Assembly (NCBI GenBank): GCA_036346375.1
Contig: CM070517.1
Coordinates: forward strand, 16,533,161 to 16,597,160
Source of the DNA: Guadua angustifolia
Lineage: Eukaryota > Streptophyta > Magnoliopsida > Poales > Poaceae
Direction: 5' to 3'
DNA length: 64,000 nucleotides
This document shows, in pieces, positions 57,876-64,000 of the stretch. A program made the position numbers and the translations under genes. Every line of letters begins with the position of its first letter. Positions within the stretch are counted from its first letter, which is position 1. Under the pieces are notes generated by a model. It was not told where the DNA came from. It made no database searches and saw only the letters and a list, made by a program, of their open reading frames with translations.

Positions 57876-58920
57876 CTCGCCAGAAAATGTTCGTAACGTC
57901 AGCTTAGTTCGCTTTATGCGCTGTTGGTTTGTTTAGGCCGTGGTTAGTTGAGCTAGTTCTCAGTCAGTTTGAACTATCCTCTCCTAATGCTGTCGTAGGC
58001 TGCTTGTCTAAGGATGTCAGTTGTTTGAATAGAGATCCTGTGTAGTTTTATTGGGACTGCAACTTAAGTATTTATACGTAGATCATTAAATCAAAAACGA
58101 TGGTCTAGATCTTCTAAAAATACTATTAAAAACACTAAACATGATTCAAACCATTTGTTACCTCGATCGAACCGTCCAAACAGCCTCACAGCATCAGATT
58201 GCAGGCAGGAGTATGGCACCAGCAGAACCACTCCTTGCAGCAGCAGGCAGCAATAATATACGCCCCTCCATGGCACTCCTCACTGTCTGAATCACTGAAG
58301 ATTTTCAGCTGCGTGGACAGATTTCATAAAAGCCATGCAATTTCATTACTCTATTTCCGTACTCACATGAGTCCATGACCTTACCTTTATTAAACAACAA
58401 CATGACCTCCTATCCATAGCACTATAGCTCTATCTGACGATATCTCCATTGCTCAACTGAAAAGATGCAAAACCCAAAGGAACACGCAAATTATGCTTGA
58501 CCTTTTTTGCAGCACCCATGCATGCTTATCCAATTAGGCAAAAGCTTTATCCTCTTTTCCTCACAGACACCAAAATTTTAAGGTTAGTGTGCAAAGAGGT
58601 CCCTTTTGTGAGATGCAAAGGGGTGATGACATCAGAAGTATAGATCCTGTCTTGAGATGCCAATTAATGGAACCGGACCAGGAGAACTGTTTGTGACAGG
58701 GTAACCACTAACCAGCAACCACTGCACAGCTGAGGACTGCGGCCATTCTTGTGATTGTCCCATGTGTAAATCACTGGTTCAAATCCAAGTCGTCAGTGGA
58801 AACGAAGCAAATATAACCTCTATATGTTACTCCATGGTTGAGGATCCGAGGCTATTGATCTTTGATCGAAAGGCAAAATTAACTAGAGGATATCACAAAT
58901 CCGTGCTTATTATTCTATTG
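57876..58920. other. Intergenic, nothing recognised
   Basis: About 1 kb without a supported gene, repeat or RNA gene on either strand. Confidence 0.4.
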
Positions 58921-58924
58921 TGTC

Positions 58925-59164
58925 GGGGTGGTTAGGTTTATTTTCTGAATAGTTTTGTCTATAAATATAAAGCGTATTTCATATTCTAATGTAAAATTAG
59001 TGTGACGTACACTCCTAATAAATATCCATCTTTACTTCATATTCTCTGTATGTATGCATCGAACATAGTGTTTAGTTATAATAATTAGATGTAATCTAGT
59101 TATTTTTAACATCTTCTTGATTTATGTGCAAAAAAAATACGTCTTATAAACCTAGACAGAGTGA
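58925..59164. mobile_element. Degraded Stowaway-like element, same family as 37310-37570
   Basis: Matches the inverse of 37310-37570 over most of its length (shared blocks include CATATTCTAATG and AATAAATATCCATC). The right end GAGTGAGTA and the left end have decayed. A short AAAAAATACGTCTTATAAAC piece recurs at 59219. Confidence 0.75.
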
Positions 59165-59458
59165 GTATAGCAAAGAGGAGGATGCCGGCGATGCCGGAGT
59201 GGGTGTTTGATATAGCTTAAAAAAATACGTCTTATAAACTCAGAAATAGGAATATTTCAGGCAACTCACGTTGCTTCTCTTTTCAAAACTTTGACAAAAT
59301 GACCTTACAGTGACTACGATGTGATTCTTCAAAATAACACAAAATCGTAATGGTGTTTGATATAGCTTTCGTACCACGATATCCCTTATCAGACGCCATA
59401 CATGCATGGTTCATTGTCCCCAAAGTCTCGATGCTCCTGCCTAATTCACGTCGCAATT

Positions 59459-60228
59459 ACAGGCGATCGAGCACACGTTTACCACTTAATTCATGCAATA
59501 CATTAACAGATTAATTGCTTCCATGATTGATGGACTACACCTTGCTGAGTTGTACGACCAAATCAAAGTGTACTAAGGGTCTGTTTGGTATAGCTCCAGA
59601 TTCCAGCTTCTCCTAAAATCTAAAACTTATAGGCTAAAATAAAGTGAATTAAGTTTATATTTTTGGTCTAAAATATAAATAAGATGATCTATCAAACACT
59701 CTTGGCCCTGTTTGGCAGGGATTCAGTTTCTCTAAATTCATGAAGCTGAAGCTGTGAGTATATTAAGAATGTTTAGATGGATCATCTTGTTTACATTTTA
59801 GACTAAAAATATAAACTTAATTCACTTTATTTTAGCCTATAAGTTTCAGATCTCAGATGAAACTAGAATCTGGAGCTCTACCAAACAGGCCCTTAATGTA
59901 GTCACAGCTTCAGCTTCACGAATCTAGTGAAGCTAGAATTTTCAGCTTCACCAGATTCCAGATTCACGAATTTAGAGAAGCTGAATCCCTGCCAAACACA
60001 CCCTAATAGTACCCAACAGGAACAGAACCCTAATAAGAACGGCATGCATCTTATCCGGCGGGTCAGGTCAGCTACCAAATACCAAACCTTTCGAAATTAA
60101 TATGGTGATGCAAAGACGTATGAAAGCGGATGCTGGCTTGCTCATCTAACCTGGCTTGCAAAATTAGTCTTGAAAGGTTGTTTGGTTAGTGAGGAAAGTT
60201 AGTGTCTCTAGACTATTGAGGAAAATTA
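59459..60228 (+). repeat. Segmental duplication, copy 1 (with Tourist insert)
   Basis: Matches 63504-63878 on both sides of the insert at 59577-60003. Shared blocks include GGCGATCGAGCACACGTTT, CTTGCTGAGTTG, GTCAGGTCAGCTACC and GGTTGTTTGGTTAGTGAGG. No coding potential. Confidence 0.85.
59577..60003. mobile_element. Composite Tourist-like miniature element with interlocked inverted repeats
   Basis: Inserted with a TAA target duplication (59574-59576 and 60004-60006), as for PIF/Harbinger. Pair A joins 59577-59695 with 59775-59893 (GGGTCTGTTTGGTAtAGCTC and inverse). Pair B joins about 59703-59750 with 59955-60003 (CCTGTTTGGCAGGGATTCAG and inverse). A and B overlap as A-left, B-left, A-right, B-right. 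The empty site is visible at 63620-63624 in the duplicate. Confidence 0.85.
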
Positions 60229-61232
60229 TATTAGCTAGCTAGCTGTTAGAATTCATGTGGCAAGGATATGCTTAAACTTTGCATAACACAAGAGTCGACC
60301 AAAATTATTCTGTTTTATCTTATTAGAACAACACTGCAGAATTAATTAAAAAAATGCTATTTATGGACCTATATGTTTGGGTTCTTACATTAAAAAGGTG
60401 TAAATGAGTTGGGCATAAAAGAATTTTTATTATTGAGTAGTGCTTCAATGCATCACTCTCTCAATATAAGTTGCATAAATCTTGAAGCAAATGGAGGGGT
60501 AATTAATCACCATCTACATTTCATTAATGATTTAATATTTATGCAACTTTCAAATAGTGATGCATAGATAGAAGCACCTCCCTTTATGATTTGCTATTAA
60601 TGACATTTTAATAGCTTTTCTCTTCAACTTATTTTCAGAAATGAAACCCTGCATGCAACAACACCGTGGGTGCGATGCAAGTAGACATGGTCCATTTTGA
60701 AAATAAGGTTCGTTCTATCCGTGGAGTTGTAATGTCCATTTCTTTGCAAAGTCGCCTTTCATGGTGTTGTGGGCATCCTTTATTCTAAAAAAAAAAAGAG
60801 GGCTCATATTTAAAAATAAATTGAGAAAAGGATCAAACAAAAAAAAAGTCGACATACCATGCCCTACTTAACAATTGTATAATAGAGCCCTTGGCTCAAT
60901 TGGCGGTTGACACCCCAAAAAAAAATTTAATCTCACCCCTTATACAATTGCAAACAATAATTCCCTCCTTGACCACAGAAGCAACAGTAGTTGACATGTG
61001 TCACTTGTCGTAGCCATGTACTGCGGCAAGGTCTTGAACCCATTGGAGACCAGCCGATCGTGGCAACAGGCAGATGACCCACTATGGCAAGCTTGCTGGC
61101 GCGCTACCCTGGCTGGCCAGTGCTGTCTTGCCGCGGTGGCCCACCTCCTACCGTGATTGCCTATCCTACTGCGATACATAGGCACAACAGCCATGTCACC
61201 TATCACATCTTCCATGGTTAGATATGAGGGCC

Positions 61233-61237
<5 letters not shown>
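60229..61237. other. Intergenic with a small hairpin at 60440-60577
   Basis: No gene. The ~40-bp arms GTGCTTC...TTGCATAAAT (60440) and their inverse (ending 60577) form a 138-bp hairpin, perhaps a miniature element remnant. Several A homopolymers lie near 60787-60925. Confidence 0.5.

Positions 61238-61302
<65 letters not shown>
61238..61302. repeat. (TA)n microsatellite
   Basis: An uninterrupted run of about 32 TA units. Any open frame across it is an artefact. Confidence 0.97.
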
Positions 61303-61305
<3 letters not shown>

Positions 61306-61566
61306 GTGGGGCAGATTTGCAAAACAATTGTGTTAGGGGGCTAAAAAAGCTTCAGCTCCTGTGTAATATACCACCTGGTTCTAATCTGTCATCTAATAAG
61401 AGTCAGTAAACAACCTGAGTATTGAAAGTCGAAGTGTGTAAATCAGAACGAAAATGTAACCACATTTGACAGCCGAAAAGTGAACAAACTTGGTGGAAAA
61501 GAGTGTTTCAGGTATGAACGGAAATATTATAATACCTTTTGGACAGAACAGATGCTTCCAGACTTA

Positions 61567-61994
61567 GGGTGCGTTTGTTTAAGTGTACGAGGATGAATAG
61601 GATAGGATGGTACAGGATAGGATGGTACAGGGTGGATGAGATGGTACAGGAAAGGTGTTTGGTTGTCTGAATGGAATGATATAATATTTTGTTTGGTTGT
61701 TTGGATGAGATGATACAGGATGGTACGAGATAATATTTGGTTAAAGGGATGAGATTAGATTGAGAGATGAGGTTGGTTTGAGGGATGGTGCGAGTGAACG
61801 ATCCTGTCCTGGACCAATTGGTTCAGCTAAATTTCCCGTACGGGATAGTGAAACATTTTTTTGGAATATTCCAAAAATCTATACCATCTCATCCTGTATC
61901 AAATGGTTCCGTTCAACCAACCAAACGCAAAAATAGAATCAAATTCTGTACGGAACGGTTCAGTTCACCCTCGTACACCCAATCAAACACACCC
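61567..61994. mobile_element. Tourist/Harbinger-like element
   Basis: 428 bp with ends GGGTGCGTTTGtTTaaGTGT and inverse, both followed inward by ACGAGG, and a TTA target duplication (61564-61566 and 61995-61997). The left subterminal region repeats a GGATGGTACAGGATA motif several times; related motifs lie inverted on the right. Confidence 0.85.
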
Positions 61995-62186
61995 TTAAAC
62001 AACAGGTATGAGTATGAAACGCATACAGTACAGTTCCATCACATTCACAAGCAAGACGACCAAAAAAAATTTCTTACCTGCCTTACAAAAGAATAGGAAG
62101 CTTCCATACACAACACATCAGTGATGAAGTGAATAATAGAATCTGTTAAATTCTAAACAACAGATGAGATAAACCATACTGATGAG

Positions 62187-62398
62187 CAGGGGCGGACGGG
62201 ACGTTGAAAGGCCGGGGTCCGGTGACCCCGGCGTCTTCGTGTTAGACTCTTATACCCCCCGCTAAATATAGTTGATGACCCCGGTGGTAGATTAGTCTGG
62301 ACCCTAGCTCTTGTGCTCATCCAGTCTGACCAATCATCCGAAAGCAAGCTACATGTCGGCGATGACCCCGGCAACTAATTTTCCTGGATCCGCCTCTG
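62187..62398. mobile_element. hAT-type miniature element
   Basis: 212 bp, ends CAGGGGCGGA and TCCGCCTCTG, with a perfect 8-bp target duplication CTGATGAG (62179-62186 and 62399-62406). Several GACCCCGG blocks inside. Confidence 0.9.
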
Positions 62399-62406
62399 CT
62401 GATGAG

Positions 62407-63503
62407 TGATGAAGTTGATGACACTCTCAGCTGCCAAGATGAAAAGGCAAATGCCTAACTTATCAAAGACGGTACACACCTCATGCAGCCTTAAAAAAAT
62501 GTATGTAATTCATGCCTTATCTTCTGCTTCTCAGTTTGTCTACAACTACCGGTAGGGAAAGCAGTCTGCCATGTCCTCTAGATCCATTTCAGACCTTGTC
62601 AGCACAAAGAATTCATGGCAATTTAGTACAGAGTGCAGAACAGAACTTCTTTCTGTTGCTCATTTTTGTCATCACAGCAACCATTCAAGAAGCAGACAAG
62701 GAAAATCTGTGATAGTACCTACTTGATTCAGGTACCTACTGAATTTTCAGATATTGTCAACACCCTAAACCAACATGCTGTGGTAACTGACAACATCAGC
62801 AACACTGGTTACAGTTTTGTCAAAGAAAGAAAAAGCTAGAAAAAATAGAACCAATGTAATGTCAGTCAACTACAGAATAAAAAGAGGGGAGAAAAGGACA
62901 TGTCAGAGACACAAGAGCTTCTGAAATTCTCTTCAGTTCAGTATTACTCAATAAATAGCCCGCTATACCTCCACTATAACTTTTCCAGACATAAAACTCT
63001 ATGTGAATAAATAAAATTTCATGAACACAACTATAACTACTATAGTCGCTATATTAACTGTTATTTCTGTTATTTTTGTAGCCGCGATGGCTCCACTATG
63101 TTACATAAAATTCTCTTTATATTTATGAACACTAGTTGTGTTTTTGCTCATGATCTTATTCTTTTATCATATTTGTTATACTTAAATTGAATTAATTTAC
63201 TCTAGAAATAATAAATATTAGTTAAAATCTAAATCTATTTCCTAAATTCCTATAATTATATAGATTGTTTTATATTACACATTGTACAACTAATATATAA
63301 TAATCATAACATGTACTTCAAATTTAAATATAGTTTAGTATGTATAAACTATCGATATTACATACTTAAAAATAGTAAAAATATACTTATTATAGTAAAC
63401 TACGACGTATAACATAGCTTTCGCTATAACCGTTATAGCCATAATAACTTTTTCATATGTGTCTCCGCGACCTACCACGGTTTAAATGCTGGTATTACTT
63501 ATA
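62407..63503. other. Intergenic, AT-rich
   Basis: No gene supported. Near 62958 and 63420 short CGCTATA and GTTATAGCC motifs appear in inverse orientation and might be the ends of an old miniature element; no target duplication found. Confidence 0.35.
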
Positions 63504-63878
63504 GGCGATCGAGCACACGTTTCCGACTTATTTCAAGCAAATACATTAATGGATTGCTTCCTTGAGTCAGTGATTGATGGACGTACGCCTTGCTGAGTTG
63601 CACGACCAAATTAAAGTGTACTAGCAGTACTCAACAGGAACGAAACCCTAATTAAGAACGGGATGGGCGGCACGTGTGGGCCGTATGTGACACGCACACG
63701 TGCGGATGCACGCACGAATCTTATCCGGGTCAGGTCAGCTACCTAATACCAAACTCTTTGAAATTATTATGGTGATGACTATGTATGACAGCGATGCTGG
63801 CTTGCAAAATTAGTCCGAAAAAGGTTGTTTGGTTAGTGAGGAAAGTTAGTTTCTCTACACTATTGAGGAAAATTAATG
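63504..63878 (+). repeat. Segmental duplication, copy 2 (empty site)
   Basis: Direct repeat of 59459-60228 without the Tourist element. GTGTACTA continues straight into GCAGTACTCAACAGG at 63617-63640. It carries an extra GC-rich stretch near 63660-63715 with ACGTG motifs. Confidence 0.85.
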
Positions 63879-64000
63879 GATATGACTGTTTTGAGGTTAA
63901 CTTCAAACTAACAAATTTAAGGGCGTTTTCTTAGAATGCGTGTCATCTTCTCCATCCACCTCCTCCTTCATTTTTCCCTACTGACTTCTCCCACCCCCTT
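63879..64000. other. Right edge of window, nothing recognised
   Basis: Short AT-rich then CT-rich sequence; no feature supported. Confidence 0.4.

Noticed and set aside
60880..60930. Possible tRNA-like stretch around TTGGCTCAATTGGCGGTTGA
   Set aside because: It resembles a D-arm region only; no acceptor stem, anticodon arm or T-arm could be placed.
61224..61409. Frame with a long alternating Ile-Tyr stretch
   Set aside because: It is a translation of the TA microsatellite.
1..64000. CRISPR array, phage or bacterial defence system
   Set aside because: Repeats lack equal-length unique spacers, there are no Cas-like frames, and introns and LTR elements show plant nuclear DNA.

Overview
The window is plant nuclear DNA, almost certainly from a grass (Poaceae). 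Evidence: LTR retrotransposons nested in one another with initiator-Met primer sites, Mutator-like elements (MULEs), Stowaway, Tourist and hAT miniature elements, GT-AG introns, and a fragment of a plant-type ubiquitin-conjugating enzyme gene. There is no bacterial operon structure, no CRISPR array, and no rRNA or tRNA gene that I could support. Nearly everything is transposon-derived, and no host gene is clearly intact.

Layout. (1) 1-16680 is a minus-strand MULE copy (MULE-1), running off the left edge. It is split by an 11.1-kb Copia element (Copia-1, 4448-15553, TSD TATTT). (2) 16751-34133 is a second, plus-strand MULE (MULE-2) with ~240-bp terminal inverted repeats. It is split by a 9.3-kb chromovirus-like Gypsy element on the minus strand (Gypsy-1, 23743-33017, TSD ATAAA). 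MULE-1 and MULE-2 therefore form a very large inverted repeat. Each carries two genes in the same orientation: a transposase (MULE domain, SWIM finger, CCHC knuckle) and a three-exon gene with two GRF-type zinc fingers. A minisatellite lies between the genes and an AT-rich array of ~170-bp degenerate units lies upstream. (3) 34134-39421 is a mosaic: a 1.1-kb non-autonomous MULE (34965-36080, 9-bp TSD), a hAT miniature element (36587-37264, 8-bp TSD), a Stowaway (37310-37570) and the last exon of an E2 ubiquitin-conjugating enzyme gene with a premature stop. (4) 39422-53092 is a SIRE/Maximus-like Copia element (Copia-2, TSD GTATG). A one-ended Tat-like Gypsy fragment (46488-51264) is nested in it. 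(5) 53098-64000 is intergenic: Stowaway, Tourist and hAT miniature elements, a LINE 3'-end fragment, a diverged direct repeat pair, a segmental duplication with an informative empty site, and a long TA microsatellite.

As a system, the most interesting object is the two-gene MULE family. In order it has TIRs built of nested CCGG palindromes, a satellite-like 5' region, a transposase lacking the usual N-terminal DNA-binding domain, a 29-bp minisatellite next to a TATA box, and the GRF-finger gene. Both copies are damaged, so any autonomous copy must lie elsewhere. Order of events inferred from nesting: MULE copies arrived first, Copia-1 and Gypsy-1 later; Copia-2 was invaded by the Tat-like element. 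All element family names are my reading of motifs; no search was run.
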